This document shows positions 1 to 7,796 of a DNA stretch of 64,000 nucleotides, one piece after another; positions within the stretch are counted from its first letter, which is position 1, and every line of letters begins with the position of its first letter. The translations under genes were made by a program, and so were the position numbers. The stretch comes from DAOUKH01 sp965207995. Its GTDB lineage: Bacteria; Chloroflexota; Dehalococcoidia; SHYB01. Below the pieces are notes generated by a model. The model saw nothing but the letters and a program-made list of their open reading frames with translations. It made no database searches and was not told the DNA's origin. The stretch is taken from positions 2,480,001 through 2,544,000 of the forward strand of contig OZ242299.1 in NCBI GenBank assembly GCA_965207995.1, read 5' to 3'.

Positions 1-1
1 G

Positions 2-394
2 GTGCAGGACCTGTTCGCGCCTACGGGTGCGCTCTACTGGCTGCTGACCTTCCTGCTGGTGGTGGCGTTCACCTTCTTCTACACGTTGGTCATCTTCCAG
101 CAGCAGAACCTTGCCGAGAATTTGCAGAAGAACGGCGGCTTCGTGCCGGGCATCCGGCCCGGACGCCCCACGGAGGAGTATCTGAACCGCGTGATCGTCC
201 GGATCACCACCGGCGGTGCGATCTTCCTGGGCCTCGTCGCCATCATGCCCTTCTTCGCCCAAGGGTTGGCCGGTGTCGGCCAGCTCGGACTCAGCGCCGC
301 CGCCCTCCTTATCGTCGTCGGCGTCTCCCTCGACACCATGCGCCAGCTCGAGGCCCAGCTCATGATGCGGCGCTACGAGGGCTTCATCCGATGA
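2..394 (+). CDS. secY: Protein translocase subunit SecY, C-terminal part (5' end outside window)
   Basis: About 130 codons open at the left window edge, so the first in-frame codon at position 2 is internal and not a start. The residues cover the last third of SecY: a hydrophobic segment at residues 10-32, the cytoplasmic loop with 'NGGFVPGIRPG', and two further membrane segments near residues 70-90 and 92-112, ending 'MMRRYEGFIR'. SecY forms the protein-conducting channel in the cytoplasmic membrane. Its position immediately before adk and map is the usual spc-operon order. Identity is secure; only the 5' two thirds are missing. Confidence 0.95.
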   Translation: MQDLFAPTGALYWLLTFLLVVAFTFFYTLVIFQQQNLAENLQKNGGFVPGIRPGRPTEEYLNRVIVRITTGGAIFLGLVAIMPFFAQGLAGVGQLGLSAAALLIVVGVSLDTMRQLEAQLMMRRYEGFIR

Positions 395-437
395 TGTGTC
401 CGGCGCGGACCACCATGCCCGGACGAAAGGGATTGCC

Positions 438-989
438 GTGCGCATCATCCTGGTAGGCGCGCCGGGGTCCGGCAAGGGCACGCAGGCGGCGACGCTGACG
501 AATGCGTTCGGCATCGCCCATATCTCGTCGGGCGACCTCTTCCGCGAGGAGCAGGAGCAGGGCACCGAGCTCGGCCTGCTGGCGAAGCAGTACATGGAGC
601 GCGGCGAGCTTGTCCCCAACGAGGTCACCATCAAGATGATTCTGGGCCGCATCGAACGGCCCGACTGCGCCAAGGGCTACATCCTCGACGGCTTCCCCCG
701 CAACCGCGACCAGGCCGACGCGCTCGACGTTGCGCTCGACGGCGCCGGCGCCGCGGGCATCGACAAGATCGTCTACGTCAAGGTCTCCGACGAGGAGCTC
801 CTGAAGCGCATCGCCGGACGCGGCCGCGCTGATGACGACGAAGCCACCGCCAGGCGCCGCCTCAATGTCTACCAAGAACAGACGGCCCCGATGATCGACC
901 ACTACCGCGCCGCCGGCCGGTTGGTGGAGGTCAACGGTGAGGCCAGTATCGAGCAAGTAGGCAAAGATCTCGTGGATGTCCTAAAATAG
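438..989 (+). CDS. adk: Adenylate kinase, short-LID form
   Basis: Interconverts ATP + AMP and 2 ADP in the cytosol. The P-loop 'GAPGSGKGTQ' lies at residues 7-16, the AMP-site 'SSGDLFR' near 30 and 'LDGFPRN' near 83. After 'RIAGRGRADDDE' the long zinc-type LID insertion is absent, giving 183 residues against about 215 for the long form. I chose the GTG at 438 because 'GAAAGGGA' precedes it at good spacing. An in-frame GTG at 396 would add 14 residues unlike the family. The gene follows secY by about 45 bases and precedes map by 10, so it is co-transcribed with the ribosomal operon. Confidence 0.95.
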   Translation: MRIILVGAPGSGKGTQAATLTNAFGIAHISSGDLFREEQEQGTELGLLAKQYMERGELVPNEVTIKMILGRIERPDCAKGYILDGFPRNRDQADALDVALDGAGAAGIDKIVYVKVSDEELLKRIAGRGRADDDEATARRRLNVYQEQTAPMIDHYRAAGRLVEVNGEASIEQVGKDLVDVLK

Positions 990-999
990 AAAGGTTTTC

Positions 1000-1809
1000 A
1001 TGAGAGTGGAGCAGCCCCGCATCAAGCCGACTGGCGTCATCATTAAGTCCGACGCCGAGATCGACGTAATGCGCCGGGCGGGAGCAGTTGTCGCGAAGAC
1101 CATCGACCGGGTCTTGGCGGCGGCGAGTCCGGGAGTCACTACCAAAGAACTCGACGACATCGCTTACGACACGATTACGGGCGAAGGCGCGATTCCTTCC
1201 TTCCTGGGGTACCGCGGCTTTCCTGGTTCGATTTGCACGTCGCTCAACGAAGAGGTCGTGCATGGAATTCCGGGGAATCGGAGGCTGAAAGACGGCGACA
1301 TATTGAGCATCGATTGCGGCGCCATTGTGGACGGTTTCCACGGCGATTCCGCGGTGACCATTCCGGTGGGCGAAGCCCCGGAAGCGGCACGGGCGGTGAC
1401 CGACTGCGCCGAGGACTCGTTGTACGCAGCCATCGAGCGGTGCCGCGTGGGCGCCCGGATGGGCGACGTCTCCGCCGCCGCGCAGGCCTGCGCCGATAAG
1501 CGGGGCCTTTCCGTGGTGCGAGAGTACGTTGGACATGGAATCGGACGGGACCTCCACGAGGAGCCGTCGGTGCCCAACTTCGGCGAGCCGGGACGGGGCC
1601 TGCTTCTACGGAAGGGGTTGGTCTTGGCCATCGAGCCGATGGTGAACGTGGGAGGTTGGAAGACGCGGCTGCTGTCCGACGGCTGGACCGTCGTCACTGA
1701 GGACGGAGCGCTGTCGGCGCACTACGAACATACCGTGGCCATCCTCGAGGACGGCCCAGAGATTCTGACCGCGCGGCGCGACAAGGACTATGCGATAGGG
1801 AGAGCTTAG
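1000..1809 (+). CDS. map: Methionine aminopeptidase type I
   Basis: Removes the initiator methionine from nascent proteins. The five metal ligands of the family are visible: Asp in 'SIDCGA', Asp in 'HGDSAV', His in 'VGHGIG', Glu in 'AIEPMV' and Glu in 'HYEHTV'. Length is 269 residues, normal for type Ia enzymes with a short N-terminal extension. 'GAAAGG' precedes the ATG. The gene sits between adk and infA as in many Gram-positive and Chloroflexota spc operons. Confidence 0.96.
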   Translation: MRVEQPRIKPTGVIIKSDAEIDVMRRAGAVVAKTIDRVLAAASPGVTTKELDDIAYDTITGEGAIPSFLGYRGFPGSICTSLNEEVVHGIPGNRRLKDGDILSIDCGAIVDGFHGDSAVTIPVGEAPEAARAVTDCAEDSLYAAIERCRVGARMGDVSAAAQACADKRGLSVVREYVGHGIGRDLHEEPSVPNFGEPGRGLLLRKGLVLAIEPMVNVGGWKTRLLSDGWTVVTEDGALSAHYEHTVAILEDGPEILTARRDKDYAIGRA

Positions 1810-1820
1810 GAGCATACGGT

Positions 1821-2039
1821 TTGCCAAGAAAACAAGCGATTGAAGTCGAGGGAACGGTATCGGAGACACTGCCCAACGCGATGTTTCGCGTCGACCTGCC
1901 CAACAGCCACAAGGTGTTGGCGCACGTCTCGGGCAAGATCAGGATGAACTTCATCAAGATTCTCCCAGGCGACCGCGTCCTCGTCGAGCTTTCGCCCTAC
2001 GACTTGGCTCGCGGCCGCATCACCTATCGATTCAAGTAG
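1821..2039 (+). CDS. infA: Translation initiation factor IF-1
   Basis: A 72-residue OB-fold factor that binds the 30S A site during initiation. The sequence has the IF-1 hallmarks 'VEGTV', 'LPNAMFRV', 'GKIRMNFIKILPGDRV' and 'YDLARGRITYR'. The start is TTG at 1821, supported by AGGAG at 1808-1812 with 8-base spacing. It lies 11 bases after map and 18 bases before rpmJ. Confidence 0.96.
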   Translation: MPRKQAIEVEGTVSETLPNAMFRVDLPNSHKVLAHVSGKIRMNFIKILPGDRVLVELSPYDLARGRITYRFK

Positions 2040-2057
2040 CTCGATAAGGAAAAGCCG

Positions 2058-2171
2058 ATGAAAGTGCGAGCATCCATCAAGCCCCGCTGCGACAAGTGCA
2101 AGGTCATTCGCCGCAAGGGAACGCTGCGCATCATCTGCGTCAACGCGAAGCATAAGCAGCGGCAGGGATAA
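2058..2171 (+). CDS. rpmJ: 50S ribosomal protein L36
   Basis: A 37-codon gene between infA and rpsM that starts 'MKVRASIKPRCDKCKVI' and ends 'NAKHKQRQG'. It has the L36 zinc ribbon: Cys11, Cys14, Cys27 and His32 (C-x2-C-x12-C-x4-H). 'AAGGAAAAG' is an acceptable ribosome binding site ahead of the ATG. L36 packs in the large subunit near the peptidyl-transferase region. The infA-rpmJ-rpsM order is standard. Confidence 0.96.
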   Translation: MKVRASIKPRCDKCKVIRRKGTLRIICVNAKHKQRQG

Positions 2172-2192
2172 CGGAAGCGAGAGGTCGGAACT

Positions 2193-2576
2193 ATGGCTCG
2201 AGTCGCGGGCGTCGATATTCCCGATAACAAGCGCGTCGAGTTCGCGGTGCGGTACATCCACGGCATCGGCCCCACGCGGGCGAAGCAGATCGTGGAGCGC
2301 GTGGGTCTCGATGGCAATCCCCGCGTCAAGGACCTGACCGAGGACGAGCTGAACCGGGTCCGCGCCGCCATCGACGGCAGCGGTTATCTGATCGAAGGCG
2401 ACCTCCGCCGCGAGACCACTCAGAACATCCGCCGGCTCATCGACATCGGCAGCTACCGCGGGTTCCGTCACCGGCGCGCGCTCCCGGTGCGCGGACAGCG
2501 GACGAAGACGAACGCGCGGACGAAGCGGGGCTCCAGGCGCACCGTCGCCGGCAAGCGCCGCGCCGCGAAGAAGTAG
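2193..2576 (+). CDS. rpsM: 30S ribosomal protein S13
   Basis: Head protein of the small subunit that contacts the P-site tRNA and the 50S subunit. The 127 residues start 'MARVAGVDIPDNKRVEFAV', contain the helix-hairpin-like 'YIHGIGPTRAKQIVE', and end in the basic tail typical of S13 ('TKRGSRRTVAGKRRAAKK'). 'GCGAGAGGTCGG' lies upstream of the ATG. It is followed by rpsK, rpsD and rpoA in the classic alpha-operon order. Confidence 0.97.
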   Translation: MARVAGVDIPDNKRVEFAVRYIHGIGPTRAKQIVERVGLDGNPRVKDLTEDELNRVRAAIDGSGYLIEGDLRRETTQNIRRLIDIGSYRGFRHRRALPVRGQRTKTNARTKRGSRRTVAGKRRAAKK

Positions 2577-2607
2577 GACCGCCGGGCACGGCTGAGGCAA
2601 AAACACC

Positions 2608-2994
2608 ATGGCGAAGAAACAACGAGGGCGCCGCCGCGAACGCAAGAACGTGCCGCAGGGCCGCGCCTATATCCAATCGACGTTCAACAACACCCGGGTG
2701 ACGCTCACCGACCTCGCGGGCAACGTGATCTCGTGGGGCAGCTCGGGCGCCGTCGGCTTCAAGGGGTCGCGGAAAGGGACCGCCTTCGCGGCCCAACGCG
2801 CCGCCGAGGAAGCCGCCAAGCGCGGCATGGACAACGGCATGCGGCAGGTGGAAGTCATGGTGCGCGGGCCGGGATCGGGCCGCGAGGCGGCGATCCGGTC
2901 GCTCCAGGCGTCGGGAATCCAAGTCACCAGCATCCGCGACGTGACCCCGATTCCCCACAACGGCGTGCGGGCGCGCAAGAAGCGCCGCGTCTAA
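2608..2994 (+). CDS. rpsK: 30S ribosomal protein S11
   Basis: Platform protein of the 30S subunit. The 128 residues have a basic N-terminus, 'STFNNTRVTLTD', 'SSGAVGFKGSRKGTAFAAQ', 'VMVRGPGSGREAAIRSL' and 'VTPIPHNGVRARKKRRV', all highly conserved S11 signatures. The ATG lies 31 bases after the rpsM stop. Confidence 0.97.
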   Translation: MAKKQRGRRRERKNVPQGRAYIQSTFNNTRVTLTDLAGNVISWGSSGAVGFKGSRKGTAFAAQRAAEEAAKRGMDNGMRQVEVMVRGPGSGREAAIRSLQASGIQVTSIRDVTPIPHNGVRARKKRRV

Positions 2995-3026
2995 GGCTTC
3001 GGACTAGGGAAGACCAAGGAGGCAAG

Positions 3027-3656
3027 GTGGCCAGATACACCGGCCCCGTCTGCCGGCTCTGCCGGAGGGCGGGAGAGAAGCTGTTTCTGAAGGGCGAGCG
3101 CTGTCTCACCCCGAAATGCGCCATCGAGAAGCGGAGCAATCCGCCGGGACAGCATGGCGCATCCCGCCGCCGCCGCGTCTCCGAGCACGGTGTGCAGCTC
3201 AAAGAAAAGAAGCGGGCGCGCTCAATCTACGGCGTGCTCGAGCGCCAGTTCTACAGCTACTACGAAGAGGCCTCGCAAAAGTCCGGCGTGACCGGCGAGC
3301 ACCTGCTCCAGTTCCTGGAACGCAGGCTCGACAACGTGGTCTACCGGCTCGGCTTCGCCGAATCGCGGGCCCAGGCCCGCCAGGCCATTCGCCACCGTCA
3401 CATGACGGTGAACGACCGGCGGGTCGACATCCCGTCGTTCCGGGTCAAGGAGGGTGACGTGATCGGGTGGACCGAGCGCGCCCGAAACACGGAGTTGTAC
3501 AAGATCATCGTGGCCGACCTGCGGCGCAAACCCCTGCCGAAGTGGCTCTCGCTCGACGCCGAGGCCGTGACCGGCAAGGTCGAGGCGCTGCCCGAACCGT
3601 CCGAGATGGACGTGAAGGTCGACGACCGGATGATCGTGGAGTTTTACGCTCGGTAG
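3027..3656 (+). CDS. rpsD: 30S ribosomal protein S4, zinc-binding (C+) form
   Basis: Primary 16S rRNA-binding assembly protein, 209 residues. The N-terminus carries four cysteines ('CRLC' then 'ERCLTPKC'), the zinc-ligand pattern of C+ S4 proteins. An S4 RNA-binding domain follows ('FLERRLDNVVYRLGFAESR'). The frame is open well upstream inside rpsK. I place the start at GTG 3027 because AAGGAGG at 3016-3022 is a strong ribosome binding site and 'ARYTGPVCRLCRR' is the usual S4 N-terminus. Confidence 0.95.
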   Translation: MARYTGPVCRLCRRAGEKLFLKGERCLTPKCAIEKRSNPPGQHGASRRRRVSEHGVQLKEKKRARSIYGVLERQFYSYYEEASQKSGVTGEHLLQFLERRLDNVVYRLGFAESRAQARQAIRHRHMTVNDRRVDIPSFRVKEGDVIGWTERARNTELYKIIVADLRRKPLPKWLSLDAEAVTGKVEALPEPSEMDVKVDDRMIVEFYAR

Positions 3657-3667
3657 GAGTGCTTAGC

Positions 3668-4873
3668 GTGACGATCGGCATTGAGCCAGGCCCCGAAGCC
3701 CCCATTATTGAAGTCCCTCCCGCGGTCCCCTCGATCGAGGCGGAGGAGCTGGCGGACGAGTACGGCAAGTTTGTCGCCGAGCCCCTTGAACGGGGCTTCG
3801 GTGCGACGTTGGGCAACGCCCTGCGGCGCGTGTTGCTGAACTCGCTCGTCGGTTCAGCGGTCCACGCCGTCCGTATCGAAGGCGTCCAGCACGAGTACTC
3901 GACGCTGCCCGGCATCCGCGAGGACGTGACCGAGATCATTCTGAACATCAAGAGCGTCCGCCTCCGCGGCCACTCCGACCGGCCGGACACGCTCCGGCTC
4001 GAGGTGCAGGGGCCGGGACAGGTCACCGCGGGCGACATTCAGCCCTCGGCGGACTACGACATCGTGAACCCCGAGGCCTATATCGCCGGCCTCAGCAGCG
4101 CCGACGCGCGGCTCTCCATGGACCTGCACGTCGAGCAGGGCAAGGGCTACAAGCCCGCCACGCCCGTTGAGGAGCAGCCCATCGGTGTGCTCCCTGTCGA
4201 CGCGATCTACACGCCCATCAAACGGGTCAACTATCACGTCGAGAAGACGCGCGTGGGCCAGATCACCGACTACGAGAAGCTCACCATCGAGATATGGACC
4301 GACGGCTCCAAGAGCCCGTTGGAAGCGATGCGCGAGTCGGCCCAGCTTCTCGTCGAGTCGTTCGGCATGTTCGCCACGATCGGCCAAGAGCCGGACGAGG
4401 GCCGCAAGGGCCTGCGCGCCGGCGTGTCGAGCGAGCACTACAACATGCCGATCGAGAAGCTCGAGCTTTCCGTGCGCACGTTGAACTGCCTGAAGCGCAG
4501 CAAGATCGACACGGTCGGCGAGATTCTCGACAAGAGCCGGGAAGAGCTGCTCGCCATCAAGAACTTCGGGCAGAAGTCCCTCGATGAGCTCAACGAACGC
4601 CTCGACGCGCTTGGCATCCCCACCACAGACGAGGACGCCGAGGTGGCCGCGCTCGCCGAGGAGGCGGATGCGGAAGTGGACGTTCTGGCGCTGCCGAGGT
4701 CGTTCGCGCCGGACGACGAGCCGCCGGCACGCGAGGAGACTGAAGGCGAGGAAGCCGAGCCGGATAGGCCGCGGAGAATCAGCGACGAGCCGGTGAAGGA
4801 CCTCTCCGCGTTGCGTGCGCTGTTGGGCCAAGAAGACAAGGGCGAAGCCGAGGACGAAGCGGAAACGGAATAG
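3668..4873 (+). CDS. rpoA: DNA-directed RNA polymerase subunit alpha with long acidic C-terminal tail
   Basis: Assembly platform of RNA polymerase. The N-terminal dimerisation domain covers roughly residues 30-260 ('EPLERGFGATLGNALRRVL', 'YSTLPGIREDV'), and the alpha-CTD 265-315 ('LSVRTLNCLKRSKIDTVGE', 'KNFGQKSLDEL'). GTG 3668 is chosen as start because AGGAG at 3655-3659 is spaced 8 bases away. The protein is 401 residues, whereas typical alpha subunits are 310-330. The extra 85 residues or so after 'LDALGIP' are very rich in Glu, Asp and Ala and end near 'EDEAETE'. The tail looks disordered and its role is unknown. Confidence 0.95.
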   Translation: MTIGIEPGPEAPIIEVPPAVPSIEAEELADEYGKFVAEPLERGFGATLGNALRRVLLNSLVGSAVHAVRIEGVQHEYSTLPGIREDVTEIILNIKSVRLRGHSDRPDTLRLEVQGPGQVTAGDIQPSADYDIVNPEAYIAGLSSADARLSMDLHVEQGKGYKPATPVEEQPIGVLPVDAIYTPIKRVNYHVEKTRVGQITDYEKLTIEIWTDGSKSPLEAMRESAQLLVESFGMFATIGQEPDEGRKGLRAGVSSEHYNMPIEKLELSVRTLNCLKRSKIDTVGEILDKSREELLAIKNFGQKSLDELNERLDALGIPTTDEDAEVAALAEEADAEVDVLALPRSFAPDDEPPAREETEGEEAEPDRPRRISDEPVKDLSALRALLGQEDKGEAEDEAETE

Positions 4874-4881
4874 GACTGGCA

Positions 4882-5232
4882 ATGAGACACCGAATGGCAG
4901 GGCGGCGCCTTGGGAGAAGCTCGACGCACCGTCGCGCGCTCTACCGCAATCAGGTCACCGACCTGCTACGCCACGAGAAGCTCGTCACCACCGAAGCCAA
5001 GGCGAAGGAAGTCCGCAGCCTTACCGAGCGGATGATCACCCTCGGCAAGAAGGGCGACCTTTCCCACCGGCGCCGGGCGCTGGCGTTCATCTTCGATACC
5101 GGCGTCGTCAAGAAACTGTTCGACGAAATCGCGCCCCGCTACGAGGAACGGGCCGGCGGCTACACCCGCCTCACCAAGCTCGGCCCCCGCAAGGGCGATA
5201 TGGCGCCGATGGCGCAAGTGGAGCTCGTCTAG
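4882..5232 (+). CDS. rplQ: 50S ribosomal protein L17
   Basis: Large-subunit protein near the exit tunnel. The 116 residues begin 'MRHRMAGRRLGRSSTHRRA', continue 'LYRNQVTDLLRHEKLVTTE' and end 'GGYTRLTKLGPRKGDMAPM', the normal L17 pattern. It starts 8 bases after rpoA, so it is part of the same transcript. Confidence 0.97.
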   Translation: MRHRMAGRRLGRSSTHRRALYRNQVTDLLRHEKLVTTEAKAKEVRSLTERMITLGKKGDLSHRRRALAFIFDTGVVKKLFDEIAPRYEERAGGYTRLTKLGPRKGDMAPMAQVELV

Positions 5233-5246
5233 CCGCGAGCCCCGCG

Positions 5247-6059
5247 ATGCACCTTAAGAAGATCGCCCTGATCGTCGAGTACGACGGGGCGCAATATCAC
5301 GGCTTCCAGCTCCAGGCCGGTCTGCCGACGGTCCAGGGCGAGTTGGAACGGGCCATCGCCGCCTTCACCGGCGAGAATCTCCGCGTCGCCTGCGCCAGCC
5401 GCACCGATGCCGGCGTCTCCGCCGCGGGCCAGGTGGTCACGTTCCGCAGTGCCTCCCGCCATGAGCCCGAGACGTTCATGCGGGCGCTCAACCACCACCT
5501 CCCCGACGACGTCGCCATCCTCGATGCCTTCGAGATACCCATGGACTACGACGTGCGGGTCCGGGCCAGCGCCCGGGAATACCGGTACCTCGTCCTCAAC
5601 CGCCGCGCCCCCTCCCCTCTTATGCGCGACCGCGCCTACTGGATTCCCGCCCCGCTCGACTTCGACGCGATGCGCAGCGCCGCGGCGCTCTTTCTCGGCG
5701 AGCACGACTTCGCTCCCTTCGCCGGGCCCGACCTCCCTCCCAAGGCCCGGACGCGCAAGACGCTCACCCGCTCGGAGTTGACCCGCGACGGCGACCTCAT
5801 CACCTTCGGGGTGACCGGGGACTCGTTCCTCCACCAGCAGGTGCGGCGCATGGCCGGGGGCGTCGTCGAGGTGGGGCTCGGCAAGGTCGGCCTCGCCGAG
5901 CTCGAACGGGTACGGGACTGCGGTGTACGAGGCGCCGCCGGCCCCACGCTTCCCGCCCACGGACTCACCCTCGTCGCCGTGCGGCTCCCCGAACTGGACG
6001 ATCTGCGCAACGCCGCGAACGAAACGCGAAAGACAGTCTTAGCCGGACCAACATCATGA
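5247..6059 (+). CDS. truA: tRNA pseudouridine(38-40) synthase TruA
   Basis: Converts uridines 38-40 of the anticodon arm to pseudouridine. The catalytic Asp sits in 'ASRTDAGVSA' near residue 52, 'REYRYLVLN' follows, and the C-terminal 'SFLHQQVRRMAGGVVEVG' is the family signature. The ATG at 5247 gives 270 residues, a normal length. The frame is open further upstream, but those residues are out-of-frame rplQ. The TGA stop overlaps the rplM ATG in an ATGA arrangement, which suggests translational coupling. Confidence 0.95.
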   Translation: MHLKKIALIVEYDGAQYHGFQLQAGLPTVQGELERAIAAFTGENLRVACASRTDAGVSAAGQVVTFRSASRHEPETFMRALNHHLPDDVAILDAFEIPMDYDVRVRASAREYRYLVLNRRAPSPLMRDRAYWIPAPLDFDAMRSAAALFLGEHDFAPFAGPDLPPKARTRKTLTRSELTRDGDLITFGVTGDSFLHQQVRRMAGGVVEVGLGKVGLAELERVRDCGVRGAAGPTLPAHGLTLVAVRLPELDDLRNAANETRKTVLAGPTS

Positions 6060-6985
6060 ATACGACACAAACGACCTACTCCCCTCGCGCCGCCGAGGTC
6101 AAGCGGAGTTGGCGCGTCATCGACGCCGCCGACCGACCGCTGGGCCGCGTCGCCTCCGAGGCCGCCCACATTTTGCGCGGCAAGGACAAACCCTCGTTCA
6201 CGCCCCACATGGACGTTGGCGACTTCGTCGTCATCGTCAACGCGGCGAAGATCAGGGTCAGCGGCGCGAAGAGCACCGACAAGACGTACTACTCGCACAG
6301 CGGCTACCCCGGCGGCCTCAAGGCGCTCTCCTTCGACCGCATGATGGAGAAGTCGCCGCGCCGCGTGATGGAATACGCCGTCTGGGGCATGCTCCCCAAG
6401 GGTCCCCTGGGACGCCGTCTCCTGCGCAAGCTCAAGGTCTACGCCGAGGACACCCATCCGCACGGCGCGCAGATCAAGGAGCTTTCCCGCCCCGACCGCG
6501 TGGGCAAGCCGAAGAAGAAGCCGAGACCGACGAAGGCCGAGCGCGCCGCGCGCCGCGCCGAGATGGAAGCGGCCGAAGCCGCCGCCGTCGTGGAAGAGGA
6601 CCTGATCGAGGAAGAGGCGGCGCCCGAGGCCGAGGAAGCCGTGGCCGAGGCTGCGCCGGTCGAAGAGGCGCAAGAGGCCCCCGAGGCCGAGGAGGCTCCG
6701 AAGAAGCCGGCGCGAAAACGGCAGCCGGCAAAGAAGCGGACCACGGCCAAGAAGGCGGCCGCGACCGCCGAAGTCGAAGCTGTCGCCGAGGCCACGGAAG
6801 AGGTGCCCGCCGAAGCTCCGGCTGGCGAGGAGCCCCAAGAGGCTGAGGAGGCCGTCGCGGAGGCGGCCCCCGTCGAAGAGGCGGACGAGGCTCCCAAGAA
6901 GCCGGCGAGAAAACGTGCGCCGGCGAAGAAGCGGACCACGGCCAAGAAGCCGAAAGAGACCGGCGACGCCGGCGAATCGGAATAG
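6056..6985 (+). CDS. rplM: 50S ribosomal protein L13 with a 160-residue Ala/Glu/Lys-rich extension
   Basis: Residues 1-145 are a complete L13 ('WRVIDAADRPLGRVASEAA', 'SGYPGGLKALSF', 'VWGMLPKGPLGRRLLRKLK'). Usual L13 proteins stop there at 140-150 residues, but this one continues to 309. The tail alternates acidic Ala/Glu stretches with two near-identical basic blocks, 'KKPARKRQPAKKRTTAKK' around 215-232 and 'KKPARKRAPAKKRTTAKK' around 281-298. The blocks resemble histone-H1/HU-tail lysine-rich modules. The reading frame is clean and rpsI follows 12 bases later, so the extension is real in this assembly. Its function is unknown. Confidence 0.95.
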   Translation: MNTTQTTYSPRAAEVKRSWRVIDAADRPLGRVASEAAHILRGKDKPSFTPHMDVGDFVVIVNAAKIRVSGAKSTDKTYYSHSGYPGGLKALSFDRMMEKSPRRVMEYAVWGMLPKGPLGRRLLRKLKVYAEDTHPHGAQIKELSRPDRVGKPKKKPRPTKAERAARRAEMEAAEAAAVVEEDLIEEEAAPEAEEAVAEAAPVEEAQEAPEAEEAPKKPARKRQPAKKRTTAKKAAATAEVEAVAEATEEVPAEAPAGEEPQEAEEAVAEAAPVEEADEAPKKPARKRAPAKKRTTAKKPKETGDAGESE

Positions 6986-6997
6986 AGAGAGCGGCGT

Positions 6998-7405
6998 ATG
7001 ACTACTGGACAGGCCCAACAGCAGTACAACTCCGGCACCGGCCGGCGCAAGGAAGCGATCGCGCAAGTGCGTATCGTGCCCGGCAGCGGCGCCATGGTCG
7101 TCAATGGCAAGCCCCTTGAGTCGGCGATTCCGCTTCCCAGGCTCCAGGCCCACGCCATTGAGCCGCTGCGCGTCACCAACAACGCCAACCGCTACAACGC
7201 CATGGTCAAGGTCAAGGGCGGCGGTGTCGCCGCGCAGGCCGGCGCCATTCGCCACGGCCTCGCCCGCGCCCTCCTCGACTCCGACGAGGCCCTGCGCGCG
7301 GTCCTGCGTCACGCGGGCATGCTCACCCGCGACCCGAGGATCAAGGAGCGCAAGAAGTACGGCCTCAAGCGCGCCCGCAAGGCGCCGCAGTGGACCAAGC
7401 GCTAG
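6998..7405 (+). CDS. rpsI: 30S ribosomal protein S9
   Basis: Head protein of the 30S subunit whose C-terminal tail reaches the P-site tRNA. The sequence has 'GTGRRKEAIAQVRIVPGSG', 'KVKGGGVAAQAGAIRHGLAR' and ends with the invariant-type 'KYGLKRARKAPQWTKR'. It is 135 residues long. It is the last gene of the ribosomal run; dispersed repeats follow. Confidence 0.97.
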   Translation: MTTGQAQQQYNSGTGRRKEAIAQVRIVPGSGAMVVNGKPLESAIPLPRLQAHAIEPLRVTNNANRYNAMVKVKGGGVAAQAGAIRHGLARALLDSDEALRAVLRHAGMLTRDPRIKERKKYGLKRARKAPQWTKR

Positions 7406-7431
7406 CCGCCTGACCCTCGCGAGCCGCGGCC

Positions 7432-7490
7432 GTTGGGGCGACCCTTGTGGCCGCCCGCACCCTCCTGTAGGGGCGATTCACGAATCGCCC
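7432..7490. repeat. Two short palindromic repeats with variable cores
   Basis: The first unit (7432-7457) reads GGGGCGACC...GGCCGCCC. The second (7464-7490) has the perfect inverted repeat GGGCGATTC-AC-GAATCGCCC preceded by CCTGTAG. They belong to the same family as 7647-7703, 21383-21410, 21513-21540 and 29134-29160. In that family the outer CCTGTAGGGGC is kept while the inner bases change on both arms together. Confidence 0.7.
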
Positions 7491-7510
7491 TTTCACCCTA
7501 AGCGGGAGTC

Positions 7511-7586
7511 ACCTTAAGCCTCTCCCCCTCTGGGGGAGACTGAGAGAAGGCACGCGCCGCAGGCGCGTCGGCGGGGCGCCTGCGGG
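7511..7586 (+). repeat. Dispersed intergenic repeat, copy 1 (plus orientation)
   Basis: About 75 bases beginning CTTAAGCCTCTCCCCCTC, with a C5/G5 hairpin followed by a GC-rich second hairpin around CGCGCCGCAGGCGCG. The same element occurs at 7727-7796 in the same orientation, and in reverse at 16840-16910, 21271-21348, 26041-26104, 38538-38621 and 51706-51796. No open reading frame is supported within it. Confidence 0.8.
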
Positions 7587-7646
7587 TCCGTACCTCTTGT
7601 CTCCTCGAGATCTTTGCGCAACCCGCGACGACAGCAGCAGGTCATC

Positions 7647-7703
7647 CCTGCAGGGGCGACTTTTGTGGTCGCCCTCCCCTGTAGGGGCGAGTCGCGACTC
7701 GCC
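7647..7703. repeat. Two adjacent short palindromic repeats
   Basis: The unit at 7647-7674 has GGGCGAC...GTCGCCC around a T-rich centre. The unit at 7677-7703 has the perfect palindrome GGCGAGTC-GC-GACTCGCC. Both are preceded by CCTGYAGGGG. They are members of the variable-core palindrome family described at 7432-7490. Confidence 0.7.
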
Positions 7704-7726
7704 GGTTCCCCTTCAGCGCGAGCCAC

Positions 7727-7796
7727 CTTAAGCCTCTCCCCCTCTGGGGGAGAATGAGAGAGGGCACGCGCCGCTAGGCGCGTCGGCGGGGCGCTA
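7727..7796 (+). repeat. Dispersed intergenic repeat, copy 2, ending in the stop codon of the next gene
   Basis: This is a second copy of the 75-base element of 7511-7586, nearly identical from CTTAAGCCTCTCCCCCTC through GCGCGTCGGCGGGGCGC. It directly abuts the 3' end of the minus-strand acyl-CoA dehydrogenase. The complement of its last bases (CTA at 7794-7796) is that gene's stop codon, so the element forms the gene end. Confidence 0.8.

Noticed and set aside
6600..6985. Frameshift fusing L13 to another protein
   Set aside because: The tail stays in one frame, has consistent composition, ends in a stop 12 bases before rpsI, and has no second domain.
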